Positions 18,319-27,062 of a stretch of DNA of 64,000 bases are shown one piece after another; position 1 is the first letter of the stretch; each line of letters opens with the position of its first letter. Below the pieces are notes generated by a model. The model had not been told where the DNA came from, made no database searches, and saw only the letters and a program-made list of their open reading frames with translations. The DNA comes from Pseudomonas tructae (GTDB taxonomy: Bacteria; Pseudomonadota; Gammaproteobacteria; Pseudomonadales; Pseudomonadaceae). The translations under genes and the position numbers were made by a program. The stretch spans positions 3,668,501 through 3,732,500 of the forward strand of contig NZ_CP035952.1 of the NCBI RefSeq assembly GCF_004214895.1. Direction: 5' to 3'.

Positions 18319-18740
18319 GGTGGTTCATGCTCGCCCTGGCGCTAGTCGCCAGCGCCAGCATCGCCGATGACGAGGACTATCCGGACCCGCTATACGGCTT
18401 TGTGGTCGGACCTTACGCGCTGATCGGCAAAGAACCGGATAACGGCGCCACTTATTCCGGCCGAGCCACCCTGCGTTATCTGGATGGCCAGTTGGTATTG
18501 GCAAAGACCATCGACGGCAAGACCCACACTGCCATCGGCAAAGTCGAGGTCGCGGCCATTGCCAAGGCCAAAGTACTGCGTTTCACCTGGCCCGGGCACC
18601 ACTCGACCTGCCTGATCCACGGGGACCTGGACAACTACGCGCGCCTGACCTGCTACTGGCAGCGCGACGGCATCGAGCACAAGGAGCCGGGTATGGAAAC
18701 TTACTTCCCAACCGCCAGCTGGCCGCAGAAGCGCCAATGA
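18315..18740 (+). CDS. Small exported protein of unknown function
   Basis: A 141-aa protein with a short N-terminal signal peptide (MRWFMLALALVASASIA, cleavage likely before DDEDY). The mature part is mainly beta-strand-like (ATYSGRATLRYLDGQLVLAKTIDGKTH), with two cysteines (CLIHGDLD and LTCYWQRDG) that could pair in the periplasm. I do not recognise a family. It follows the MBL gene by 51 bp and overlaps the next gene by 4 bases (ATGA), so it links the DUF4132 operon to the oxidoreductase gene. It lacks its own Shine-Dalgarno sequence. Confidence 0.75.
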   Translation: MRWFMLALALVASASIADDEDYPDPLYGFVVGPYALIGKEPDNGATYSGRATLRYLDGQLVLAKTIDGKTHTAIGKVEVAAIAKAKVLRFTWPGHHSTCLIHGDLDNYARLTCYWQRDGIEHKEPGMETYFPTASWPQKRQ

Positions 18741-19810
18741 CAGCAGGTAATCAGCGCCCAAACGTGGTGGTGATCGGCGCGGGCATCGTCGGCGCTTCGA
18801 TTGCCTACCACCTGAGCACGCATGCCCAGGTGACAATCATCGACAAGGGCCAGCCAGGCCTGGGCGTCACCTCCCGGGCTTTTGGCTGGCTCAACACAAC
18901 GGCGCCACAGCCCCCTGAATTTGCTGGGCTGCGGGGCCTTGCGATTGCCGAGTATCACCGGCTACAACACGAGCTGGGTACGGCGCTGATCAACTGGACC
19001 GGCGCGCTGTCGTTCAGCGAAACGCCCTCGCCCACTGATGGCGTCGAGCTGATCGGCCCCGCTCGCGTACAACAGCTTGAGCCGCATTTCAAAGCGCCAA
19101 TGCAGCAGGCGCTGTTTGCTCCGCAGGAAGGATCAATCGACCCGGTAGCGATGACCCGTTTGCTGCTCGAGCGCGCCCAGGCCAACGGCGCCCGCCTGCT
19201 GACTGACACGCCGGTGCAGGCGATTGAATGCCGTGACGGCGCCGTCGAAACGCTTGTCACCGCTGGCGGACGGATCACCTGCGAGTGTCTGGTAGTGGCG
19301 GCAGGCACCGAGTGCAAGGCCTTGCTGCAGCCCCTGGGTGTTACCTTGCCGCTACACCCGTCACCATCGATCCTGCTCCGCCTGCGAGCACAAGGCCAGC
19401 TGGTGCATACCCTGATCGCCAGCGACGAACTGGAAATCCGCCAACCGACACCTGAGCTGATCCTGGCCGCCGAAGACTACCTCGACGCCGACGGCGAAGA
19501 TGGCCCCGAGGCCATTGCCCTGCGGGCGCTGAATACCATTCGCAAGCGTTTGCACGGCGGCCAGGGCCTTGAGCTGCTCAGCACCGAGGTTGGCCTGCGG
19601 CCCATGCCGGATGATCGCATCCCCATCATCGGTACCTTGCCGTCTGTCAGCGGGTTGTACCTGGCGGTGATGCATTCGGGCGTCACCCTCGCGGCAGTGA
19701 TCGGCCGGCTGGTAGCGCAAGAGCTCATCGAAGGCAAGCTTGCAACAGAGCTTCAAGGCTGCCGACCGACGCGGTTCAGCGGCCAGACGCCTCCAGCAAC
19801 CAATTGCTGA
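18737..19810 (+). CDS. FAD-dependent oxidoreductase, DAO/DadA-like
   Basis: A 357-aa flavoprotein of the DAO (glycine/D-amino acid oxidase) family. The N-terminal dinucleotide-binding motif is VVVIGAGIVGASIAYHLS, followed by the acidic end of strand two in TIIDKGQPG. The C-terminal RPMPDDRIPIIGTLPSVSGLYLAVMHSGVTLA is the typical FAD-domain ending. The substrate is probably an amino acid or amine but cannot be set by sequence. Its start overlaps the preceding exported-protein gene. Its 3' end overlaps the convergent ampR gene by 35 bp. Confidence 0.9.
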   Translation: MTAGNQRPNVVVIGAGIVGASIAYHLSTHAQVTIIDKGQPGLGVTSRAFGWLNTTAPQPPEFAGLRGLAIAEYHRLQHELGTALINWTGALSFSETPSPTDGVELIGPARVQQLEPHFKAPMQQALFAPQEGSIDPVAMTRLLLERAQANGARLLTDTPVQAIECRDGAVETLVTAGGRITCECLVVAAGTECKALLQPLGVTLPLHPSPSILLRLRAQGQLVHTLIASDELEIRQPTPELILAAEDYLDADGEDGPEAIALRALNTIRKRLHGGQGLELLSTEVGLRPMPDDRIPIIGTLPSVSGLYLAVMHSGVTLAAVIGRLVAQELIEGKLATELQGCRPTRFSGQTPPATNC

Positions 19811-20651
19811 AAGCATTCATCGCCGGGCTTTGGGCCTTCGATTGCAGGCGTGTCAGCCAGTAGCTGCCGGTGCTGATACTCAGGTCAAACGGCTGGCGAA
19901 TGGCATCACTAGCCAGCAATCGTTCGAACATCAACGGCGGCGCCAGGGCGACACCGGCGCCTTGCAGGGCCGCTTCCATCATCCCCAGCGACGAATCGAA
20001 GACCATGCTCCGCGAGGGCTGGACGGCGCCAGACAACCCGGCGGCCTGAAACCACTCGGCCCACTCGTCACTGCGATAGGAGCGCAGCAGGGTTTGTTGC
20101 AGCAGGTCGTTAGGGCTGTGCAACTGCTCGGCAATCGCGGGCACGCACAACACCGACAGCGGCGCCTCCAGCAGCGCCTGCGCATCGATGCCATGCCAGG
20201 CACCGCTGCCAAAGCGAATAGCGTAATCCAGGCCTTCGGCAGCGATATCGACACGGTTGTTGTTGGTCGACAGGCGCAGGTCGATAAACGGGTGCAGGGC
20301 CTGGAACTCGGGCAGGCGCGGTAGCAGCCAGCCAACGGCAAAGGTGCCCACCGCACCTACAGTCAGCACCTCGCGGTAATGGCCACCGTCGAAGCAATCG
20401 AGGGTCTGGGCGATGCGGTCGAAGCACTCGCGCAGCACCGGCAGCAAAGTCTCGCCTTCGCTGGTGAGCATCAGCCCGCGCGGCAGGCGCTTGAACAGGG
20501 TGACCTTGAGCTGGGCCTCGAGGCTTTTGACCTGATGGCTGACCGCCGCCTGGGTCACGCACAGCTCGATGGCGGCGCGGGTAAAGCTCAGGTGCCGGGC
20601 CGAGGCCTCGAAGGCGCGCAGGGCGTTCAGGGGCAGGTGCGGTCGAATCAT
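19776..20651 (-). CDS. ampR: AmpR-like LysR regulator of ampC
   Basis: A 291-aa LysR-type regulator. Its N-terminus (HLPLNALRAFEASARHLSFTRAAIELCVTQAAVSHQVKSLE) is of the AmpR/GcvA subgroup and holds the helix-turn-helix. The effector domain includes VGAVGTFAVGWLLPRL and the AmpR-like VFDSSLGMMEAALQGAGVAL. AmpR responds to cell-wall muropeptides and activates a divergent class C beta-lactamase gene, which is exactly the neighbour here (132 bp away). The ATG at 20651 is chosen; an upstream in-frame start at 20663 adds only four residues. Confidence 0.85.
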   Translation of the reverse strand: MIRPHLPLNALRAFEASARHLSFTRAAIELCVTQAAVSHQVKSLEAQLKVTLFKRLPRGLMLTSEGETLLPVLRECFDRIAQTLDCFDGGHYREVLTVGAVGTFAVGWLLPRLPEFQALHPFIDLRLSTNNNRVDIAAEGLDYAIRFGSGAWHGIDAQALLEAPLSVLCVPAIAEQLHSPNDLLQQTLLRSYRSDEWAEWFQAAGLSGAVQPSRSMVFDSSLGMMEAALQGAGVALAPPLMFERLLASDAIRQPFDLSISTGSYWLTRLQSKAQSPAMNAFSNWLLEASGR

Positions 20652-20782
20652 GCAGACTCCCAAATTTTTCTAATGGCTGCTGCGAAATATCATCGTTTGT
20701 CGTGCCTGGGCAAAACGCCTAGATTGGCGCTCCCTGCTGCAGCCAGGCCCACAACAGTCCACTTATGGAAAGGTTGCCGATC

Positions 20783-21937
20783 ATGCACCAAAAAACCAAC
20801 CTCAAGCCAGGGATTCTGGCCGCCTTCGCCCTTAGCCTGGCCTCCGGCTACAGCTTCGCCCAGGCGCCGCTGGAATCCACGGTGAGCGCCGCCATCCGCC
20901 CGCTGATGCAACAACAGGCGATCCCCGGCATGGCCGTGGCCATCAGCGTCGATGGCCAACAGCACTACTTTAACTACGGGATTGCGTCGAAACGCAGCGG
21001 CCAGGCCGTGAATGCCGACACCCTGTTCGAGATCGGCTCGGTGAGCAAGACCTTCACCGCGACTCTTGCAGGCTTTGCCCAGGCCAGTGGCAAGCTGAGC
21101 CTGGGCGATGCCGCCAGCAAGCACTGGCCGGCGCTCAAGGGCACGGCGTTCGATGGCATCACCCTGCTCAACCTTGGCACCTACAGCGCCGGCGGCCTGC
21201 CCTTGCAGTTCCCCGACGAGATCAAGGGCGAAGCCGACCTGCCCGGCTACTACACGCACTGGAAAGCCGACTACGCGCCAGGCACCCACCGGCTGTACTC
21301 CAACCCCAGCCTGGGCCTGTTCGGCTACCTGGCGGCAAAAAGCCTGGATCAACCCTTTGCCCAACTGATGGAAAAACAGCTGCTGGCGCAACTGGGCCTG
21401 CAGCACAGCTACCTGCAGGTGCCTGCCACGCAGATGGGCAATTACGCCCAGGGTTACAACAAGCAGGACCAACCGGTACGCGTCGGCCCCGGGCCGCTGG
21501 ATGCCGAAGCCTACGGCTTGAAAGTGACGGCCGTGGACCTGTTGCACTACCTGGACCTGAACATGCAGCCGCAAAGCCTGAGCAAGCCCTTGCAACGGGC
21601 CATCGCCACCACCCAGACCGGCTACTACCAGGTGGGCGGAATGACTCAGGGCCTGGGTTGGGAGCAGTATGCCTACCCGGTCAGCCTGGAACAGCTACAG
21701 GCCGGCAACGCCCCATCGATGGTGCTGGAGCCGCAACCGGTGACCTGGCTGAAACCGGCGCAGCCGCTGCCGGCCAACACGTTGCTGAACAAGACCGGCT
21801 CGACTGAAGGCTTTGGTGCCTATGTAGCGTTCGTGCCGTCGAAACGCATTGCCATTGTCTTGTTGGCGAACAAGAACTACCCGATTGCCGAGCGGGTGAA
21901 GGTGGCGCATCAGATCCTGACGGTTCTGGAACAATAA
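20783..21937 (+). CDS. ampC: Class C beta-lactamase AmpC
   Basis: A 384-aa class C serine beta-lactamase. A signal peptide (ILAAFALSLASGYSFAQ) directs it to the periplasm. All three catalytic motifs are present: SVSK with Ser86, Y172-S-N174, and K337-T-G339. Segments QLMEKQLLAQLG, GPGPLDAEAYGLK and GSTEGFGAYVAFVP confirm AmpC rather than an esterase relative. The ATG at 20783 has AAAGG 9 bases upstream. It is divergent from ampR, the normal arrangement for an inducible enzyme. A REP pair follows the stop codon. Confidence 0.95.
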   Translation: MHQKTNLKPGILAAFALSLASGYSFAQAPLESTVSAAIRPLMQQQAIPGMAVAISVDGQQHYFNYGIASKRSGQAVNADTLFEIGSVSKTFTATLAGFAQASGKLSLGDAASKHWPALKGTAFDGITLLNLGTYSAGGLPLQFPDEIKGEADLPGYYTHWKADYAPGTHRLYSNPSLGLFGYLAAKSLDQPFAQLMEKQLLAQLGLQHSYLQVPATQMGNYAQGYNKQDQPVRVGPGPLDAEAYGLKVTAVDLLHYLDLNMQPQSLSKPLQRAIATTQTGYYQVGGMTQGLGWEQYAYPVSLEQLQAGNAPSMVLEPQPVTWLKPAQPLPANTLLNKTGSTEGFGAYVAFVPSKRIAIVLLANKNYPIAERVKVAHQILTVLEQ

Positions 21938-21938
21938 G

Positions 21939-22004
21939 ATCGCGGGGCAAGCCCGCTCCCACTGGGTTTCCACCACCCCTGTGGGAGCGGGCTTGCCCCG
22001 CGAT
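21939..22004. repeat. REP inverted pair
   Basis: Facing REP units at 21939-21962 and 21981-22004, perfect over 24 bp, with an 18-base spacer. They lie between the convergent ends of ampC and the GST gene. Confidence 0.9.
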
Positions 22005-22019
22005 TGAGGCCAATTGACC

Positions 22020-22643
22020 TCAAGGCAAACCATTGCGCCCATGCAATCGATAGCCTTCGCGCTCGCTCAGGCGATCATAATAAGCCTCGACCGCCGGCAA
22101 TGCCGGGCGCTCAAGCGGGGTCTGCAGCCAGCGGTTGACCGACAGGCCGATGGGAATGTCGGCCAGGGAGAAATCCGCGCCGCTGACATAGGCCCCGGTA
22201 CGCTCCAGTTGCCGCTCAAGGATGGTCATGTTCTTCGCCCAGTTGCGGCACCCCGCCGCCAGCGCCTCGGGGTCCTGGTGGGTCGGCGCCTTGCGCACCA
22301 GCGAGACAAAGGCGTAGCTCCACGCGCCATTGAGGTCGGTGGCCTGCCAGTCCATCCATTGATCGACCCGTGCCCGCACCTTGGGTTCGGCCGGGTACAG
22401 GTGCTGGCCACCGTACTGCGCGGCCAGGTAACGGATGATGCTATTGGACTCCCACAACACAAAATCGCCGTCTTCAATCACCGGCACCATGGCGTTGGGA
22501 TTCAGCGCCAGAAACGCCTCATCCGCAGTCGAGCGAAAACCCGAGCCCCAGTCCTCGCGTTCGAACGGCAGTTGCAGTTCAGCACAGGTCCACAGCACCT
22601 TGCGCACGTTGATCGATGAAGCCTTGCCCAGTATCCGCAGCAT
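22020..22643 (-). CDS. Glutathione S-transferase family protein
   Basis: A 207-aa GST. The N-terminal thioredoxin-like domain shows [15 protein letters not shown] and the glutathione-binding [27 protein letters not shown] (cis-Pro in VPVI, then ES). The C-terminal helical domain contains the N-capping motif [13 protein letters not shown]. It likely conjugates or reduces small electrophiles in the cytoplasm. The ATG at 22643 has AGGAG 6 bases upstream. It starts 4 bp after the stop of the LuxR regulator, so they form one operon. Confidence 0.9.
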   Translation of the reverse strand: MLRILGKASSINVRKVLWTCAELQLPFEREDWGSGFRSTADEAFLALNPNAMVPVIEDGDFVLWESNSIIRYLAAQYGGQHLYPAEPKVRARVDQWMDWQATDLNGAWSYAFVSLVRKAPTHQDPEALAAGCRNWAKNMTILERQLERTGAYVSGADFSLADIPIGLSVNRWLQTPLERPALPAVEAYYDRLSEREGYRLHGRNGLP

Positions 22644-22646
22644 CAC

Positions 22647-23438
22647 TCACTCCTGTTGGTCGTGTTGTCCCAGGTGTTGCAAAAACAGGTTGAACAGCTC
22701 CGATTGGGACGATACCCCAAGCTTGCTGTACAGGTTGCGCCGGTGCACCTTGACCGTCTCCTGGGAAATGTCCAGGCGCTTGGCGATGGCCTTGCTGGAG
22801 TTGCCGCGCAACACCAGGCGGGCGGTTTCCAGCTCGCGGGCCGACAAGGTGTCGCTGCCAAAATGCTCCAGAGCACGCTCAACCGGTGTCGAATGTTCTG
22901 TGGCCTGCTGTGGATGCTGCTGGTGCCAGTGCTGGCGCATCAACGCCAGCAGCCAGGGGGCGAGCACGCTCAACTGGCCGATGGTCGCACTCTGGTAACG
23001 CTGGTTGGCGCCCAGGGAGATGGCCAACACCTTGCCGGCCTCAAGGTTGAGGATCAGCTGCAGCTCATCCTCGCCGACCAGGGCACGAAAGTAGTTGTTG
23101 AAGTAGTCGCTCTTGCGAAACTCGTCCGGCGCCACCTCTTCCATGCGGTACACGCCATCGGCCAGGCCATCGCGCATGGCCTGGATAAACGGGTCGAGCA
23201 GGTACAGGCCACCGAGGTACATCGGCGCGGCTGCAGGCGCATCGCGAAAACCGCGGTCGAACTCCTCCAGTACCGTCGGCGCGCCGTCGCGCTCAACCAG
23301 CAAAGCCAGGGCCGTATCGCAGGGCACCAGTTGCTCAAGCAGCACGATCAGTTGATGCCAGAACCCCGGTTTGCCCAACTGCTCGATGGCCCGGGCCAGG
23401 GCATGGTGATGGGCGGCGGCTTCAAATAGCAGGTTCAC
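22647..23438 (-). CDS. LuxR-family transcriptional regulator
   Basis: A 263-aa regulator with a C-terminal LuxR helix-turn-helix: LSARELETARLVLRGNSSKAIAKRLDISQETVKVHRRNLYSKLGVSSQSELFNLF, about residues 195-250. The N-terminal 180 residues form an unidentified sensor-like domain; I see no receiver Asp motif or acyl-homoserine-lactone box. The start is a GTG at 23438 with AGGAG 7 bases upstream. It is co-transcribed with the GST gene and divergent from the DmpA-type peptidase, either of which it may control. Confidence 0.88.
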   Translation of the reverse strand: MNLLFEAAAHHHALARAIEQLGKPGFWHQLIVLLEQLVPCDTALALLVERDGAPTVLEEFDRGFRDAPAAAPMYLGGLYLLDPFIQAMRDGLADGVYRMEEVAPDEFRKSDYFNNYFRALVGEDELQLILNLEAGKVLAISLGANQRYQSATIGQLSVLAPWLLALMRQHWHQQHPQQATEHSTPVERALEHFGSDTLSARELETARLVLRGNSSKAIAKRLDISQETVKVHRRNLYSKLGVSSQSELFNLFLQHLGQHDQQE

Positions 23439-23603
23439 CGGTAACTCCTAGGGGGTAACGATTGGGGGGAATCGCCAGCGGCAGGCCGAGTTTCTAGACT
23501 CTGTTCACCGGCACGCAGTATTGCGGTTGCTCGAGCACTTGTCATGCTGTACGAGCAATGGCTATTGCGGCCTTTCGAAACCTTCAGCAGGAGTTGTGAA
23601 TCA

Positions 23604-24698
23604 ATGCGTGTACGTGATCTGGGCATTCGTATCGGCACCGGCACCCCTGGGGCGTTCAACGCCATTACCGATGTACCGGGTGTGCGCGTCGGCCATCACA
23701 CCGTACAGCGCGGCAGCGGTGACAACGCGGTCAATACCGGCGTCACGGTGATCGAGCCGCGAGCCCAGGCTGCCAGCCTGCAGCCCTGCTTTGCCGGCGT
23801 GCACGTGCTCAATGGCAACGGCGATGCCACCGGGCTTGAGTGGATTCGCGAGGCGGGCCTGCTGACCACGCCCATTGCCTACACCAATACCCACAGCGTC
23901 GGTGTGGTCCGCGATGCACTGGTGGCGGCCGAGCGCGAGCTGGGCAAGGCCCGTACCTACTGGTGCATGCCCACAGTGCTGGAAACCTACGACGGTGTGC
24001 TCAACGACATCTGGGGCCAGCACATCACTGCCGAGCATGTCCATGCAGCGCTTGCCGCCGCGCAGTCGGGACCGGTCGCCGAAGGCTGCGTCGGTGGCGG
24101 CACCGGGATGATCTGCCATGAGTTCAAGGGCGGAATCGGTACCTCCTCGCGGGTACTGCACAGCGAGGCCGGTGGCTGGACCGTCGGCGTGCTGGTACAG
24201 GCCAACTATGGCGTGCGCGGCGCCCTGCGCGTGGCCGGCTACCCGGTCGGCCAGGTGCTGGGCGAGGTGCATTCGCCGTTCAGCGCTGCGCGCAATGTTG
24301 GCGAGCCGGGCATGGGTTCGATCGTCATCACCCTGGCCACCGACGCACCACTGCTGCCCCACCAGTGCACGCGCCTGGCGCAACGGGCCAGCGTCGGCCT
24401 GGCGCGGGTCGGCGGCGGCACCGAAGACTCCAGTGGCGACATCTTCATCGCCTTCTCCACCGGCAACGAACTGCCTGCGGCCAACTTCGGCCACCCCGGG
24501 GCGCCGACCAGCACGGTTCAGATGGTCAATAACGACCATATCTCGGCGCTGTTCAGCGCTGCGGCCGACGCGGTGGAAGAAGCCATCGTCAATGCCCTGC
24601 TGGCCGCCAGCGACCTTGAGGCCCATGGCAGCAAGGTCCTGGCGCTCACGCCCGAGCGCTTGGGTGAAGCCCTGCGGGCGGTCGGCTGGAGGGCCTGA
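23604..24698 (+). CDS. P1 family (DmpA-type) aminopeptidase
   Basis: A 364-aa member of the DmpA/BapA family of N-terminal-nucleophile aminopeptidases. These cut themselves and then release D- or beta-amino acids from small peptides. Family marks are GAFNAITDVPGVRVGH, NTGVTVI, EGCVGGGTGMICHEFKGGIGTSSR, and GMGSIVITLATDAPLLPHQ. The presumed nucleophile is Ser about residue 239 in the last motif, released by cleavage after Gly. GCAGGAG lies 10 bases before the ATG at 23604. It is divergent from the LuxR regulator across 165 bp. Confidence 0.92.
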   Translation: MRVRDLGIRIGTGTPGAFNAITDVPGVRVGHHTVQRGSGDNAVNTGVTVIEPRAQAASLQPCFAGVHVLNGNGDATGLEWIREAGLLTTPIAYTNTHSVGVVRDALVAAERELGKARTYWCMPTVLETYDGVLNDIWGQHITAEHVHAALAAAQSGPVAEGCVGGGTGMICHEFKGGIGTSSRVLHSEAGGWTVGVLVQANYGVRGALRVAGYPVGQVLGEVHSPFSAARNVGEPGMGSIVITLATDAPLLPHQCTRLAQRASVGLARVGGGTEDSSGDIFIAFSTGNELPAANFGHPGAPTSTVQMVNNDHISALFSAAADAVEEAIVNALLAASDLEAHGSKVLALTPERLGEALRAVGWRA

Positions 24699-24784
24699 CA
24701 ACGAAAGGCACTCGTTGCTGCGACAATTTGCCGGTATGGTGGTGTTCTGAAGATGGACGTTTACCCGCTCACAGGAAACCCAGA

Positions 24785-26158
24785 ATGCCCCAACGTGAAG
24801 TTATCAATGCATCTGTCAGCCCAAAAGGCAGCCTGGAAACACTGTCTCAACGAGAAGTACAGCAACTGAGTGAAGCCGGTTCCGGCAGCCTGTACACCCT
24901 GTTCCGCCAGTGCGCGCTGGCAATCCTCAACACCGGCGCGCACGTCGACAACGCCAAGACCATCCTCGAAGCCTACAAGGACTTCGAGGTGCGCATTCAC
25001 CAGCAGGACCGCGGCGTGCGCCTGGAACTGCTGAATGCGCCGGCGGATGCCTTCGTTGATGGCGAAATGATCGCCAGTACCCGCGAAATGCTCTTCAGCG
25101 CCTTGCGCGACATCGTCTACACCGAAAGCGAACTGGCCAGCCAGCGCATCGACCTGGAAAGCTCCCAGGGCATTACCGACTACGTCTTCCATCTGCTGCG
25201 CAACGCCCGCACCCTGCGCCCGGGCGTCGAGCCGAAGATGGTCGTGTGCTGGGGCGGTCACTCGATCAGCACCGAGGAATACCAGTACACCAAGAAGGTC
25301 GGCCACGAGCTGGGCCTGCGCAAGCTGGACGTCTGCACCGGCTGCGGCCCGGGCGTGATGAAGGGCCCGATGAAAGGCGCAACCATCGCCCACGCCAAGC
25401 AACGCATGAGCGGCAGCCGTTACCTGGGCCTGACCGAGCCCGGCATCATCGCCGCCGAGGCACCAAACCCGATCGTCAACGAGCTGGTGATCCTGCCGGA
25501 TATCGAAAAACGCCTGGAAGCCTTCGTCCGCGTCGGCCATGGCATCATCATCTTCCCTGGTGGCGCCGGTACCGCCGAAGAGTTCCTCTACCTGCTCGGC
25601 ATCCTCATGCACCCGGACAACCGCGGCCTGCCGTTCCCGGTCATCCTCACCGGGCCCAAGAGCGCCGCGCCGTATCTGCAGCAACTGCATGCGTTCGTGC
25701 GCGCCACCCTCGGCGACGAGGCGCAAGAGCACTACCAGATCATCATCGACGACCCGGCCGAAGTGGCCCGGCAGATGGTCGAGGGGCTCAAGCAGGTCAA
25801 GCAGTTCCGCCGCGAACGCAACGACGCCTTCCACTTCAACTGGCTGCTGAAGATCGAAGAAGGCTTCCAGCGCCCCTTCGACCCGACCCACGAGAACATG
25901 GCCGGGCTCAAGCTCAGCCGCGCGCTGCCGGCCCACGAACTGGCCGCCAACCTGCGTCGGGCGTTCTCCGGGATTGTCGCCGGCAACGTCAAGGACAAGG
26001 GTATTCGCCTGATCGAAGAGAAAGGCCCATACGAAATCAAGGGTGACAGCGCCGTGCTCGAACCGCTGGGCCACCTGCTCCAGGCCTTCGTCGACCAGCA
26101 CCGCATGAAGCTGCCAGGCGGCGCCGAGTATGTGCCCTGCTACCGCGTCGTGAGCTGA
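24785..26158 (+). CDS. ppnN: Nucleotide 5'-monophosphate nucleosidase PpnN
   Basis: A 457-aa LOG-family protein of the PpnN (YgdH) type, which splits purine and pyrimidine nucleoside monophosphates into base and ribose-5-phosphate and is known as a (p)ppGpp-bound enzyme in E. coli. The LOG core has GCGPGVMKGPMKGA, the substrate motif PGGAGTAEEF (PGGxGTxxE), and KRLEAFVRVGHGIIIF. The N- and C-terminal extensions typical of PpnN are present (MPQREVINASVSPKGSLETLS and the PYEIKGDSAVLEPLGHLLQ end). The ATG at 24785 has AGGAAA about 7 bases upstream. Confidence 0.95.
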   Translation: MPQREVINASVSPKGSLETLSQREVQQLSEAGSGSLYTLFRQCALAILNTGAHVDNAKTILEAYKDFEVRIHQQDRGVRLELLNAPADAFVDGEMIASTREMLFSALRDIVYTESELASQRIDLESSQGITDYVFHLLRNARTLRPGVEPKMVVCWGGHSISTEEYQYTKKVGHELGLRKLDVCTGCGPGVMKGPMKGATIAHAKQRMSGSRYLGLTEPGIIAAEAPNPIVNELVILPDIEKRLEAFVRVGHGIIIFPGGAGTAEEFLYLLGILMHPDNRGLPFPVILTGPKSAAPYLQQLHAFVRATLGDEAQEHYQIIIDDPAEVARQMVEGLKQVKQFRRERNDAFHFNWLLKIEEGFQRPFDPTHENMAGLKLSRALPAHELAANLRRAFSGIVAGNVKDKGIRLIEEKGPYEIKGDSAVLEPLGHLLQAFVDQHRMKLPGGAEYVPCYRVVS

Positions 26159-26178
26159 CTCAACCGCACGTCCCCGCT

Positions 26179-26201
26179 TGCGGGCACAGCCTGTGCCCGC
26201 A
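26179..26201. terminator. Hairpin after ppnN (possible terminator)
   Basis: TGCGGGCACA and TGTGCCCGCA form a perfect 10-bp stem with a 3-base loop 21 bp after the ppnN stop. No clear T-run follows, so intrinsic termination would be weak. An RNA-stability role is the alternative. Confidence 0.5.
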
Positions 26202-26340
26202 ACATTTCCTGCCATTTTCCTACACTGCTCAGTGAACCAGCCTATAGAAATATGGTCTTTCTGCAGGCGGCCTGCGCGCACGCTCATCTTCACCGGCCCA
26301 ATCATCGGGCTTTTACTGTTTATTTCACGCGAAGACCATC

Positions 26341-27027
26341 ATGCCTATCACCCGTCCTGTTAGCGCAACGCCAGCGCTGCTTTGCTCCTCGAACCCAGAC
26401 GCACGCCGAGTGCTGGCCGGTGGCCTGATAGGCGCCTTGCTGGTCCTTGCCACCCCGCTGCACGCCGAAGAAGTCGCTACCGGCAGCGAGCGCTGGGTCA
26501 GTGACAGCCTGAGCACCTACGTGCGCAGCGGCCCGACCGATGGCCACCGTATCGTTGGCAACCTCAAGTCCGGGCAGAAGGTCACCCTGCTGACCACCCA
26601 GGGCAATTACAGCCAGGTTCGCGGCGAGTCCGGCGACACCGTGTGGATCACCAGCAATGACCTGCAGGCCGTGCCCGGTCAGGTCGAACGCCTGCCGCAG
26701 TTGACCGAACGGGTGACCCAGCTCAGCGAGCAACTGAAAACCATCGACGACAGCTGGAAAACCCGCGTGCAAGGCATGCAGGAAACCCTGGACTCGCGCA
26801 AGGCGCTGATCGATGAGCTTGAAGCACGCAGCAAGGCGCTGAATGCCGAGCTCAGCGACACCCAGTCGGAACTGCGCAGCACCCAGGCGCGCCTGGGAGA
26901 CGAGAACAAGCAGGTGCTGATGCGCTACATGGTCTACGGTGGCGCCATCGCCGGCGCCGGTCTGTTAGCCGGTTTGATCCTGCCGGCCTTGAGCCGTGGG
27001 CGCAAACGCAACGATCGCTGGTTCTAA
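26341..27027 (+). CDS. TIGR04211-type SH3 domain envelope protein
   Basis: A 228-aa envelope protein of the YgiM-like TIGR04211 type. A long N-region precedes the signal segment VLAGGLIGALLVLATPLHAEE. A bacterial SH3 domain follows (about 52-115: WVSDSLSTYVRSGPTDGHRI, then GQKVTLLTTQG and VWITSNDLQ). Next is a coiled coil (about 120-190: RVTQLSEQLKTIDDSW, LEARSKALNAELSDTQSEL), then a C-terminal membrane anchor (GGAIAGAGLLAGLILPAL) with a basic tail RGRKRND. The probable role is in the cell wall or membrane. The start is uncertain, since no strong ribosome site is visible. Confidence 0.85.
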   Translation: MPITRPVSATPALLCSSNPDARRVLAGGLIGALLVLATPLHAEEVATGSERWVSDSLSTYVRSGPTDGHRIVGNLKSGQKVTLLTTQGNYSQVRGESGDTVWITSNDLQAVPGQVERLPQLTERVTQLSEQLKTIDDSWKTRVQGMQETLDSRKALIDELEARSKALNAELSDTQSELRSTQARLGDENKQVLMRYMVYGGAIAGAGLLAGLILPALSRGRKRNDRWF

Positions 27028-27062
27028 CGAGCAATCCCGAGGCTACTGCGCAATTCGTCCAC

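Noticed and set aside
26179..26201. Strong intrinsic terminator after ppnN
   Set aside because: The stem is good but no T-run follows, so it is listed only as a possible terminator.
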